From Lactiplantibacillus songbeiensis (lineage in GTDB: Bacteria > Bacillota > Bacilli > Lactobacillales > Lactobacillaceae): DNA of 64,000 nucleotides. Location of the stretch: contig NZ_BJDL01000013.1 of NCBI RefSeq assembly GCF_005405125.1, forward strand, positions 52,078 through 116,077. Reading direction: 5' to 3'. A model generated the notes under the pieces. The model was not told the origin of the DNA. It saw only the letters and a program-made list of their open reading frames with translations, and did not search any database. A program made the position numbers and the translations under genes. Position 1 is the stretch's first letter, and each line of letters begins with the position of its first letter. Shown one piece after another: positions 1-8,760 of this stretch.

Positions 1-1195
<1,195 letters not shown>

Positions 1196-1210
1196 TTAAA
1201 ATAACCATGA

Positions 1211-1246
1211 ACGTCTGACTGCTAATAAGCGGTTGGACGCTTTTTT
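1211..1246 (+). terminator. Intrinsic terminator after mnmA
   Basis: A 10-bp stem with three G-U pairs (1213-1222 with 1229-1238), a TAATAA loop, and a run of six T closing the unit. Confidence 0.85.
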
Positions 1247-1408
1247 GCGTTAATGACTCATTTTTAGTTGTTAAACTTAAATAACATTGCCTTAAAAACT
1301 GATGGTCACAGGGTCAAACCGGGTTAACTGAACGTGTCATTGCTAGTCGTCTGAAATCAGGCTTGCTTTTCAAGGTTGAGTTGCTTAAGCTAAGAGGAGT
1401 GAGCAATA

Positions 1409-1450
1409 TTGGTGGCGACTGGTCAGGGGTTTAGGGACCAGTTAGCCTAG
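1409..1450 (+). CDS. Possible 13-codon leader ORF upstream of ktrB
   Basis: A TTG at 1409 lies 9 nt after a strong ribosome site AGAGGAG (1393-1399) and reads 13 codons to TAG 1448-1450. It is in the same frame as ktrB, whose first ATG lies two codons after this stop. A perfect 7-bp inverted repeat (1418-1424 with 1436-1442) sits inside the ORF. It may be a leader peptide with reinitiation, or the remnant of a longer N-terminus. Expression is not shown. Confidence 0.35.
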   Translation: MVATGQGFRDQLA

Positions 1451-1462
1451 GATTGGATGATT

Positions 1463-2815
1463 ATGGAACGGTTAAAGCAGTTTAAATTTTTTGATACCTT
1501 ATCGAAGAAAATGGTCGCAGGTTTTGTAATTTTAATTGTCATCGGGACCATTTTGTTAAGTTTACCGATGGCGACGGCGACTGGTAAAGTAACGAGCTTT
1601 ATTAATATCGTCTTTACGGCCGCTTCGGCAACGTGTATTACGGGACTAACGGTCGTCAATACGGCGGAACACTGGTCGACATTTGGTCAATTAGTGATTT
1701 TGGGATTGTCAGAAGTTGGCGCGTTAGGGTATATGACCTTTGCGGTGTTGCTGTTTAATATTATGCGGCGCAACATTGGATTGTCCACGCAATTGATGGT
1801 CAAGGAATCACTCAACTTAGAAAATTTAAGTGATACTAAAAGTGTCATGCGTTATGTGATTGGGTTGTCACTACTCTTTCAAGTCGGTGGTCTCGGCCTG
1901 CTGGCGGTTGATTTTGTGCCACGCTTTGGCTGGTCACGGGGGCTGTATGTGTCGATGTACCATGCGGTCATGTCATTTTGTAACGCTGGCTTTGATGTTT
2001 TCGGCAATAGTCTGATGGATTTTCGCAGTGATTCGTACGTGTTGATTGTGACGATGGTGCTGATTATTGCAGGGGGGCTGGGCTTTTTAGTCTGGCGCGA
2101 TCTGTTGCTTTTCCATGAACGGCATCGGCTCACGTTGAACTCCAAGTTAACCTTAGTGACCACGATTAGTTTATTTGTGGCAGGCTTTATTTTATTACTG
2201 ATTACTGAAAGAGATTTAGCCATTTTACCAGCCGGCACGAGTTGGTTCAATCGGACCGTTAACACGTTATTTTTAAGTGTGACGCCACGGACGGCGGGAT
2301 TAACGACGATTCCAACCCAAAGCTTACGGGTCGGTAGTCTGTTCTTACTAATGGTCTTGATGTTTGTCGGTGGGACGCCTGGTTCGACTGCTGGTGGGAT
2401 TAAAACCACGACGTTTGGGATTTTAATGCTCCAAAGTATTGCCCAATTGCGTGGTCGGCAAGATGTTGAATTCAGTCATCGACGGTTTAGCCAGTCGAAT
2501 ATTAGTCGGGCGTTGTTATTGATTTTCTTGGCGAGTGTCGTCATTTCGGTGGCCACGCTGATCTTAGCGCAGACAGAAACGATTCCTAAAGAATTTGGGC
2601 TGGAATACGTGGTCTTTGAAGTGTTGTCCGCGTTTGGAACGGTGGGGCTCAGCTTGGGATTGACCCCACATTTAACGGTGATTGGTAAGTTGGTTATCAT
2701 GCTGTTGATGTTTATCGGTCGGGTCGGCATCTTCACATCCTTATACTCGTTATCCAAACGCCAAGCTAGAGTTAGCTTAATTCGTTATCCGGAAGAAAAT
2801 ATTCTAATTGGTTAG
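1463..2815 (+). CDS. ktrB: Ktr/Trk-type potassium uptake protein, membrane subunit
   Basis: 450 aa from ATG 1463 (ATG 1457 is also possible). This is a polytopic membrane protein of the TrkH/KtrB family, which forms the K+ (Na+-coupled) translocating pore. Repeated membrane-pore-membrane units carry glycine-containing selectivity loops such as ATCITGLTV, FCNAGFDVFG, TPRTAGL and SAFGTVGLS. KtrB is gated by a cytosolic RCK ring, and the RCK gene ktrA follows after 14 bp, supporting one operon. The local ribosome site is weak; the best one belongs to the small upstream ORF, so translation may depend on reinitiation. Family is certain; cation specificity is inferred. Confidence 0.93.
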   Translation: MERLKQFKFFDTLSKKMVAGFVILIVIGTILLSLPMATATGKVTSFINIVFTAASATCITGLTVVNTAEHWSTFGQLVILGLSEVGALGYMTFAVLLFNIMRRNIGLSTQLMVKESLNLENLSDTKSVMRYVIGLSLLFQVGGLGLLAVDFVPRFGWSRGLYVSMYHAVMSFCNAGFDVFGNSLMDFRSDSYVLIVTMVLIIAGGLGFLVWRDLLLFHERHRLTLNSKLTLVTTISLFVAGFILLLITERDLAILPAGTSWFNRTVNTLFLSVTPRTAGLTTIPTQSLRVGSLFLLMVLMFVGGTPGSTAGGIKTTTFGILMLQSIAQLRGRQDVEFSHRRFSQSNISRALLLIFLASVVISVATLILAQTETIPKEFGLEYVVFEVLSAFGTVGLSLGLTPHLTVIGKLVIMLLMFIGRVGIFTSLYSLSKRQARVSLIRYPEENILIG

Positions 2816-2829
2816 AGAGGTCATCAACA

Positions 2830-3492
2830 ATGAAGAAAAGTTTTGCCGTCTTCGGCTTGGGACGCTTTGGTGAAAGTGTTGTGCGGACCTTAGTTGCGGC
2901 GCATCAGGATGTGTTAGCGGTCGACATCAAGGAAGCACCCGTCAATGCTTTAATGGAAGTCGCGACTCAGACGTTAATTGCCGACACGCGTGATGAAGAA
3001 GTTTTACGAGACTTAAACGTTGATACGTTTGATTACGTGATTATTGGGATTGGCAATAATATGGAAGCCAGTATTTTGACAACCATGCTGAGTAAAGAGC
3101 AAGGGGCTAAAAAAGTCATTGCTAAAGCGGAAACTAGTGATCAAGGTCGGGTGCTCGAACGGGTCGGTGCGGATCAAGTGATTTTTCCAGAACGGGATAT
3201 GGGTCATAACATTGTCCGTAAATTATTGTCGAATCATATTTTAAGCTTTATTGATTTGAGCGATGAATACACGTTAGCGGCCATTGAAATTACTGATCCA
3301 ACCTTTATTAATCAGAACTTGATTGATTTAAATTTACGTCAGCGCTTTGGCTTGACCGTGATTGCCATTAAGCATAACGGTAAGATCAATGTGTCGCCCA
3401 AGCCAACTGATATGATGGAACTGCATGATGTTTTAACCGTTGTGGGTCCGGTCAAAGGGGTCGAGAAACTAGACGATGCTTTGAAAAAATAA
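2830..3492 (+). CDS. ktrA: Ktr potassium uptake regulatory subunit (RCK protein)
   Basis: 220 aa, the usual size. The N-terminal RCK (TrkA-N) Rossmann domain starts with FGLGRFG (GxGxxG, residues 9-14) and has an acidic residue (Asp32) at the end of beta-2, as expected for NAD(H)/ATP binding. A C-terminal RCK_C domain (about 140-218) follows; in Firmicute homologues this domain binds c-di-AMP, which lowers K+ uptake. It would assemble as a cytosolic octameric ring on KtrB. Ribosome site AGAGAGG precedes the ATG. The gene is the second of a ktrBA operon that ends at a strong terminator. Confidence 0.94.
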   Translation: MKKSFAVFGLGRFGESVVRTLVAAHQDVLAVDIKEAPVNALMEVATQTLIADTRDEEVLRDLNVDTFDYVIIGIGNNMEASILTTMLSKEQGAKKVIAKAETSDQGRVLERVGADQVIFPERDMGHNIVRKLLSNHILSFIDLSDEYTLAAIEITDPTFINQNLIDLNLRQRFGLTVIAIKHNGKINVSPKPTDMMELHDVLTVVGPVKGVEKLDDALKK

Positions 3493-3500
3493 TTAATTGG

Positions 3501-3535
3501 AACGTCCAAGTCAGCAATGGCTTGGACGTTTTTTT
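3501..3535 (+). terminator. Intrinsic terminator after ktrA
   Basis: A perfect 10-bp stem (3501-3510 with 3521-3530) followed by a run of seven T (3529-3535). Confidence 0.92.
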
Positions 3536-4162
3536 ATGGCGTTAAAGTTTGGCCGTACGATCCATATTAGGCAACCGGCTTGGTGCTAGTTAAAAATTGG
3601 CGCCTGCTGGTTGGTTTCTAAAATCGTCATGGGTCATTTTGAAAAGCCATGATCTTCACAACTAGCCCTGGTCTAAGTCTGAACAGACCGCTCACACTAA
3701 GGCCAACGACACGGCTTAGCATTTTAGGAACCAACTTCTCGGCTAAATTTATGGCCGCTAATAAATAATCATTAATTCCCGGTAGTTAACGTCGGGCGGG
3801 TCAGAATTGGCTCAGTGGTGTCGTTTATCTTAGTCGGTGATTTTCCGACTTAGATAAAGCCCGGCTTTCGAGACCGCTCTGTGGCTCGAAAACGCGGCCA
3901 CCACGTTCCAGCCGATTCTGGCCCAACCAGAGTGGCAATTTAATCACCAATCAATAGTTGGTACGCAAAGCTTCCAAATGAAAATCCAAAGTCGCATTTA
4001 ATTGTACACAAGTGGTAAACTTCGGTTGGTGTCAGAGGACAAGAGATGATGTTGTTAACGATAATTTAAACTAGGGTGTGGCTGGTCAGCCGTAAGCGGA
4101 CTGGTCATAAATGATGGTCCAAATGAGTTAGGGTCACAACATGCAGATTGGAGGAGAATATC
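3536..4162. other. Non-coding region between ktrA and the WxL cluster
   Basis: About 630 bp without a convincing gene. 3579-3938 is copy 1 of the structured repeat described separately. The remaining 3939-4162 must hold the promoter of the WxL cluster, but no pair of good -35/-10 hexamers stands out. The region ends with the ribosome site GGAGGAG at 4150-4156. Confidence 0.7.
3579..3938 (+). repeat. Structured intergenic repeat, copy 1 (two palindromic modules)
   Basis: About 360 bp, largely matched by 31807-32172. Module A is a hairpin closed by a 15-bp stem (3610-3624 with 3721-3735). Module B is closed by another 15-bp stem with two G-U pairs (3798-3812 with 3910-3924) and holds two inner hairpins (3825-3857 and 3866-3891). 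Conserved single-stranded blocks include CTCAGTGGTG, AAGCCCGGCTT and GGCCACCACGTT. It contains no open frame. It may be a non-coding RNA or a miniature palindromic element; the sequence alone does not decide. Confidence 0.8.
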
Positions 4163-4888
4163 ATGCGTGCAATTAATAAAATGATGAGTGGTATTGGTGG
4201 TGGCTTAGCGATCGCCACCTTAGCCTTAACGCCGTTAGCGGCGATGGCGGCTGGCCCTGGGACGGCTACTAGCAATTTAACAACGGTTTCGACCGGGTAT
4301 GTTTCTGATAGTACTGGGAGTGCTGAAGCTCAGTCAAACGCTGAGTTTACGGTCGCGCCAGGTCCATTAACCTTGAATGCAGTGCCTAATATTCAGTTAG
4401 GCAGTATTGGTGTTAAAAGTATTGCCACTGGGAGCTCAAGCTTACCATTAGTGACCGGCTCGACCACTGGTGGGACTGGTTATGATGGCAATGGGACCGA
4501 TTCGTTAAATATCACTGACTATCGTGGGAACCATGCTGGTTGGGCATTGACAGTTGGGATGGGGCCCTTTACCACGACTGGCAAGGATACTGTGACGAGT
4601 GCGTCCTTGGCGTTAAATGCGACGGCTGGAGCAGTGGACAACACGACTACGGCAGCGCCAATTAGCTTGACGTTACCACAGTCGACCACGACTTCTGGTT
4701 GGGTAACGAGTCCGGAAACGTTCTGGTTAGCTGATGCTAATTCTGGTGAAGGTAGTAACAGTGCTACTTTAGCATTGACTAGTGCCTTGACCATTGGTAA
4801 GGAACCAACAATTACTGCTGGGGCCTACACGGCGACGATGTACTGGGCGTTACAGGATGCGCCAGCCGCGACAACGCCAGCGTCATAG
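4163..4888 (+). CDS. WxL-domain cell surface protein
   Basis: 241 aa from ATG 4163, preceded by GGAGGAG at 4150-4156. An upstream in-frame TTG overlaps that ribosome site and is not the start. A signal peptide is visible (residues 1-30, cleavage near AMA-A). The mature part is Ser/Thr/Gly/Ala-rich with almost no charged residues, and ends in a C-terminal WxL domain with Trp127 (GWAL) and Trp228 (YWAL). WxL domains bind peptidoglycan non-covalently. This is the first gene of a three-gene cluster resembling the csc clusters of L. plantarum, thought to act in surface complexes for plant polysaccharide or host contact. Ligand unknown. Confidence 0.9.
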   Translation: MRAINKMMSGIGGGLAIATLALTPLAAMAAGPGTATSNLTTVSTGYVSDSTGSAEAQSNAEFTVAPGPLTLNAVPNIQLGSIGVKSIATGSSSLPLVTGSTTGGTGYDGNGTDSLNITDYRGNHAGWALTVGMGPFTTTGKDTVTSASLALNATAGAVDNTTTAAPISLTLPQSTTTSGWVTSPETFWLADANSGEGSNSATLALTSALTIGKEPTITAGAYTATMYWALQDAPAATTPAS

Positions 4889-4939
4889 TTGATTGAGCGG
4901 ATTAAATTTGATTAATCGTTAGTGCTGGGGGGGCTCACA

Positions 4940-5974
4940 ATGAAAGATAGACGGTTCAAATGGGGGTTGTTCGGTTTAGTCGTGTTGCTAGGATTGTTTG
5001 GTGGCTGGTATGGGACTGCTCATGCAACCGCCAGCAAACCAACCAACTTTACTGCCATGCCTTTATTACCTAAAAATCAATTGACCAAGCAAGCGGATTA
5101 TTATGATTTGCACGTGACACCTGGGGCGACGCAAGTGTTAAAATTAGCCGTCAGCAATCCGGGGGCAACGTCGCGAACCTTAAAAGTAATCCCGATTAAT
5201 GCGACGACGGCTGATGCTGGAAACGCGGTCTATGTCCCATCAAATCGCACAGATTCGTCCGCTCAGACAACATTTACTAAGATGACAACGCCCGCGGTGA
5301 CCATCACGTTAGCGCCCCATCAAGGCAAAACGGTGACTTTTCGGACGAAGATTCCCAGCGGTGGCTTTCGTGGTCAAGTGTTAGGTGGGCTATTCGTGAC
5401 AGATGTTAAAGCAACCGTGCCGAAACCGAAAAAGCACTCGCAAAATTTTCGGCTAGATAATCGTTATGCTGAAGTAACCGCCGTTTCATTGTGGTGTCAC
5501 CCGAAACAAGTTTTGCCGGTTCAATTGAAATTAGCTGCGGTCAAGGTCGGCCTGCAAGGCGATCAGCCAATGGTCTTTGCCAAAATTCGTAATCTGACGC
5601 CGTTGTTATTTGGTGAACTAAAGATTAAGGCCCGCGTGATTCAAGATCAGACTGGTAAGCAAGTGACCACCCAAACGTTAAAAGCCGGTTCGATGGCGCC
5701 CAATAGTTGGTTTAATTATGGGGTCACTTTAGGAAGTAAGACGTTAGCGGCGGGTCGTTATACGTTAAAGTTGCATCTGACAAGCGGTAAGCGCACTTGG
5801 AATTTTAATCAGCACTTTCGTTTATCAGCGCAGCGCACTCGTGAACACAATACGACCGTTAAAGCGGTTAAACAACCGGTTAATTGGTGGTTGTGGATTA
5901 TCCTTGCCATCTTAGCGTTGCTGTTGTTGATTACCGGGGCTTACTGGCTCGGTAAACGGCGCACGCGTTCATAG
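4940..5974 (+). CDS. DUF916/DUF3324 membrane-anchored surface protein (CscA-like)
   Basis: 344 aa from ATG 4940, with a G-rich ribosome site at 4927-4933; an earlier in-frame start lies before that site. Layout: signal peptide (about 1-30), an N-terminal immunoglobulin-like DUF916 domain (about 35-155, opening with a FTAMPLLPKNQ-like segment), a DUF3324 domain (about 165-300), a C-terminal membrane helix (about 317-338) and a short basic cytoplasmic tail (KRRTRS). Members of this family accompany WxL proteins and are described as binding peptidoglycan and host ligands. It lies between two WxL genes on the same strand, so the three products probably form one surface complex. Confidence 0.9.
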   Translation: MKDRRFKWGLFGLVVLLGLFGGWYGTAHATASKPTNFTAMPLLPKNQLTKQADYYDLHVTPGATQVLKLAVSNPGATSRTLKVIPINATTADAGNAVYVPSNRTDSSAQTTFTKMTTPAVTITLAPHQGKTVTFRTKIPSGGFRGQVLGGLFVTDVKATVPKPKKHSQNFRLDNRYAEVTAVSLWCHPKQVLPVQLKLAAVKVGLQGDQPMVFAKIRNLTPLLFGELKIKARVIQDQTGKQVTTQTLKAGSMAPNSWFNYGVTLGSKTLAAGRYTLKLHLTSGKRTWNFNQHFRLSAQRTREHNTTVKAVKQPVNWWLWIILAILALLLLITGAYWLGKRRTRS

Positions 5975-5990
5975 TGAGGAGGTGCTGGCG

Positions 5991-7463
5991 ATGTGCAGAC
6001 AACCGAAAATTTGGCGGTTCAAGTTATTGTTAGCGTTGCTGGTTTTACTAGGCTGGAGTGGCTATGCCATTTGCGGCCAAGCAGCTACTAGTGCGCCACA
6101 ACCAGCCAGTTCTGCGCCGAGTTCGGTATTAGGCCTGAACCTGTCCGGTGGCTTTACCCAACAACCGATTGATTCCAACCAAGTTGCTGGTCAAACGGTT
6201 ACGCTTTCGGCGACCGCAACCCGGAGCGCACTAGAAGCGGTGACCAATCCGTTTGGTAGTCGGAAGTATGTTTGGTGGGAGTCAACTGACGATGGCCAGA
6301 CTTATAGCCAAGTGGGATCCAACAGTTCAACTTATAGCTTTACGGCGCCAAGTGTGACTAAGCCAACACCGTTATTATTCCAAGTAGAGTATGATTTTAC
6401 TGGGATTGGGTTATTCTCAAATGATTGGTCACGGATTGCCACGGTTACCATCACGCCTGGCCGAATTCCGGCAACTGGGATTAAGGTTAGTGCGGATACG
6501 ACTTCGTTGAATAATAGTGAGAGTACGATGGTCTACGCTGACTTATCACCAGCTGAGGCGACTGATCCCGTGACTTGGAAGAGCAGTGATACCTCGCTAG
6601 CCACGGTTGATAGCTATGGTGATGTGACGGCAACTGCGGCGGCTAGTGATACTAGCGGTACCGCGGATGATCATGGGACGGTCACGATTACTGGGACGGT
6701 TAATGGTTATAGTGATAGTGTCAAGATCACGATTGGGTCGTTGCAAAACGTCACGGTACAAGAAGGCACGGCAGCAACGTTTACGCTGGCTGATGTGCCA
6801 AGTGGCATGACTGTCAAAAACTGGTATCGCGTCAAGGATGGGACTAGTACAGCGCTAAACTCGACGGCAAGTAGTTATACGATCGATAGTCCGACGAATG
6901 CGACTGATGATCAGACATCTTACTATGCGGCCTTGAACTATACCGTGAATGGGAGTGTTAAAACAGTTACCACGAATGCGGCGTTGCTGACGGTGACGAA
7001 AGGTGGCAATTTAACCTTAACGGCGGTGCCTAACTTTAACTTTGGGTCCGTTGATCTGAAGACCCTCAGTGAGGGCACAACGTTAGCGACAACGGATACG
7101 GCCATTGACGGCGGTCCAGCCTATGATGGCAATAATGAAGGGACGTTAAGTGTCACCGATGATCGTACCGTGGGCGGCAGTTGGCAATTATCGGCTAGCC
7201 TTGCGCCATTTGGGTCGACCAGTGGCAGTGATAATGGTAAATTAGGCACGGCTCAACTTGAGTTAGATGATCCGAATGCCCGGTTAGATCAGCTGATTAC
7301 CGCTAATAATACGGAAACACCAATTTATACGCAGAGTGGTTACGAAAGTCAGAGTTTTGATGTAACGGCCAGCAAGCTAGAGCTCGCAGCTAGTCCACTG
7401 GCAAGTGCGACGAAGTATCAAAGCACCATAACGTGGACCTTAGCGGTGGTGCCAACGCAATAG
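5991..7463 (+). CDS. Large WxL surface protein with Ig-like (BIG2-type) domain
   Basis: 490 aa from ATG 5991, preceded by GAGGAGGTG (5976-5984); an upstream GTG overlaps that site. Signal peptide about 1-36. An early domain (about 45-155) resembles a surface Ig-like module. A bacterial Ig-like group 2 domain follows (about 160-245: pattern ATGIKVSADTTSL, then WKSSDTSLATVD and a GTVTITGT strand), then a second Ig-like segment and a C-terminal WxL domain with Trp398 (GSWQL) and Trp482 (TWTL). It is secreted and held in the wall by WxL. The transcript ends at a strong terminator 16 nt downstream. No LPXTG partner is present. Confidence 0.88.
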   Translation: MCRQPKIWRFKLLLALLVLLGWSGYAICGQAATSAPQPASSAPSSVLGLNLSGGFTQQPIDSNQVAGQTVTLSATATRSALEAVTNPFGSRKYVWWESTDDGQTYSQVGSNSSTYSFTAPSVTKPTPLLFQVEYDFTGIGLFSNDWSRIATVTITPGRIPATGIKVSADTTSLNNSESTMVYADLSPAEATDPVTWKSSDTSLATVDSYGDVTATAAASDTSGTADDHGTVTITGTVNGYSDSVKITIGSLQNVTVQEGTAATFTLADVPSGMTVKNWYRVKDGTSTALNSTASSYTIDSPTNATDDQTSYYAALNYTVNGSVKTVTTNAALLTVTKGGNLTLTAVPNFNFGSVDLKTLSEGTTLATTDTAIDGGPAYDGNNEGTLSVTDDRTVGGSWQLSASLAPFGSTSGSDNGKLGTAQLELDDPNARLDQLITANNTETPIYTQSGYESQSFDVTASKLELAASPLASATKYQSTITWTLAVVPTQ

Positions 7464-7478
7464 GTCGTGATCACCAAG

Positions 7479-7519
7479 CGACCGCCAGCAAGGTAAGTAA
7501 TTGCTGGCGGTCGTTTTTT
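7479..7519 (+). terminator. Intrinsic terminator after the WxL cluster
   Basis: A perfect 12-bp GC-rich stem (7479-7490 with 7502-7513) followed by six T. Confidence 0.93.
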
Positions 7520-7551
7520 GGGTTTAATTTGTTAGTGATCACAGGCTTGAG

Positions 7552-7701
7552 TCAGTGGCCGTGATAATGTTGCCTAAATAACCAGACTAAGCTGCCCAAA
7601 ACGAGGACAGTCAAAACGGCCCGTATACCCCAGATCAGCACCCAGAGTGTTAAAAAATATGAAAACAACTGTGACCAATTCGTCATTAATGTTAGCAGCA
7701 T
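7552..7701 (-). CDS. Small membrane protein, 49 aa, unknown function
   Basis: The reading frame can be extended upstream, but the ATG at 7701 has an excellent ribosome site (AGGAGGTG, complement of 7710-7717), lies 2 nt after the stop of the oxidoreductase gene, and gives 49 residues. A hydrophobic segment dominates the middle (roughly residues 10-42, LFSYFLTLWVLIWGI onward), with a His/Arg-rich C-terminus (RQHYHGH). It is probably a single-pass membrane protein made by coupled translation with the upstream enzyme. I do not recognise a family. The ribosome site and coupling make it likely real. Confidence 0.6.
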   Translation of the reverse strand: MLLTLMTNWSQLFSYFLTLWVLIWGIRAVLTVLVLGSLVWLFRQHYHGH

Positions 7702-7703
7702 GG

Positions 7704-8684
7704 TTAACGCACCTCCTGATGATAAGTCAGCAAGATACGGCCGGCTGAATGTTGGTCTAACAAGTGATGTTGCGCCGTTTTGACAGCGGTAAACGGGTGT
7801 TGTTCTTGAATAACAGCCGTTAATTTTTGTTGGGCCAACTGACGGAGTAACCATTGGTAGTCCTTAGGCATGATTGCACCGCTAATAAATGTGAAAACTT
7901 GTTGTGGGCGAGGGCGATAATGTGGTTGTGCTAACGACCAGATGCGGACTGGCCCCAAATATGGGGTGAGTCGATCTAGCAGCGTCGTCGCGCCCGCTAA
8001 ATCAATGACTTGAGTGACGGTCGTTAGTGAGTTGGCTTGATCAATCAAGGGTCGATCATAGTCAATGACTTGTTCAGCGCCTAGCCGAGCCAGTAAGTCG
8101 TGGCGACTGGTGTGACCGACCGCAACGGTATGGACGCCAAATAAGTGTGCCAGCTGAATCAAGTAAGTCCCAACGCTGCCACTAGCACCGGTTATCAGTA
8201 CCGTGTCACCTGGTTGAAGCCGACTTTTTTTAAAAGCAAAGTAAGCGGCATCGGCGCCACCGATAAGCGTCGTCGCTGCTGCCAGTGAGACGTCTTGCGG
8301 TACTCGAAACAGTAAGGGCGGTAACGTTGACAGCAGCTGCTCTTGGTGGCTGCCGGATGGTTGAATCCCGATTACTGGTTGGTTTAGCAATGATGGCTGT
8401 CGTAACCGGCCGACTTCTCGAACGATGCCACCGAAGCCGTAGCCAAGGACCATGGGTAACTTAACGGGACGAATTTGCTGGAGCTGCCCGGTTTCAGTTA
8501 GGATATCATAGGGCATTACGGGGGTGTAGCGCGTTTCGATACGCACGGCTAATGGGTTGAGCTTAGGCACAGGTCGAGTCGTTAGTTGTAGATCATCGAT
8601 ACCTTGGTAACTCTGTTGCTGAATAGCCTGAATTGACCCATGTGGCTTAATGGTGGCTGGTGTTTGAAAACGATTAGCGGACAT
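7704..8684 (-). CDS. Quinone-oxidoreductase-like zinc-free medium-chain dehydrogenase
   Basis: 326 aa. Medium-chain dehydrogenase/reductase fold: an N-terminal GroES-like domain (about 25-130) and a Rossmann domain with the nucleotide motif GDTVLITGASGSVG near 160-173. No structural zinc cysteines are present, so it belongs to the QOR/zinc-independent NAD(P)H group that reduces quinones or enones. AGGAGGTC precedes the ATG. It is downstream of, and on the same strand as, an HTH regulator gene, with two overlapping palindromes in the 76-bp gap, so it is probably that regulator's target. Substrate unknown. Confidence 0.85.
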   Translation of the reverse strand: MSANRFQTPATIKPHGSIQAIQQQSYQGIDDLQLTTRPVPKLNPLAVRIETRYTPVMPYDILTETGQLQQIRPVKLPMVLGYGFGGIVREVGRLRQPSLLNQPVIGIQPSGSHQEQLLSTLPPLLFRVPQDVSLAAATTLIGGADAAYFAFKKSRLQPGDTVLITGASGSVGTYLIQLAHLFGVHTVAVGHTSRHDLLARLGAEQVIDYDRPLIDQANSLTTVTQVIDLAGATTLLDRLTPYLGPVRIWSLAQPHYRPRPQQVFTFISGAIMPKDYQWLLRQLAQQKLTAVIQEQHPFTAVKTAQHHLLDQHSAGRILLTYHQEVR

Positions 8685-8731
8685 AAAAAAGACCTCCTAA
8701 GATTGGATGGTCTTACTTTAAGCGATTAACA

Positions 8732-8757
8732 TGATTTTTAAAAATCAGTATACTGAT
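8732..8757. promoter_or_regulatory. Two overlapping palindromes, candidate operator
   Basis: A 16-bp perfect palindrome (8732-8747, TGATTTTTAAAAATCA) overlaps a 14-bp perfect palindrome (8744-8757, ATCAGTATACTGAT). They lie immediately after the regulator stop codon and upstream of the oxidoreductase gene. This fits binding of a dimeric repressor or activator; the likely protein is the adjacent HTH regulator. Confidence 0.55.
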
Positions 8758-8760
8758 AGT

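Noticed and set aside
1247..1456. Possible c-di-AMP (ydaO-type) riboswitch before ktrB
   Set aside because: Such a riboswitch is common before ktr genes in Bacillus, but I could not find its conserved blocks here; only a short leader ORF and a 7-bp hairpin are visible.
3579..3938. Insertion-sequence remnant with transposase
   Set aside because: Neither full copy contains an open frame or clear target duplication. A miniature element is still possible, but a transposase-bearing IS is not supported.
7552..7854. 100-aa reverse-strand frame overlapping the oxidoreductase gene
   Set aside because: The upstream half lies inside the oxidoreductase gene in another frame and has no ribosome site. 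Only the final 49 codons, from ATG 7701, are supported.
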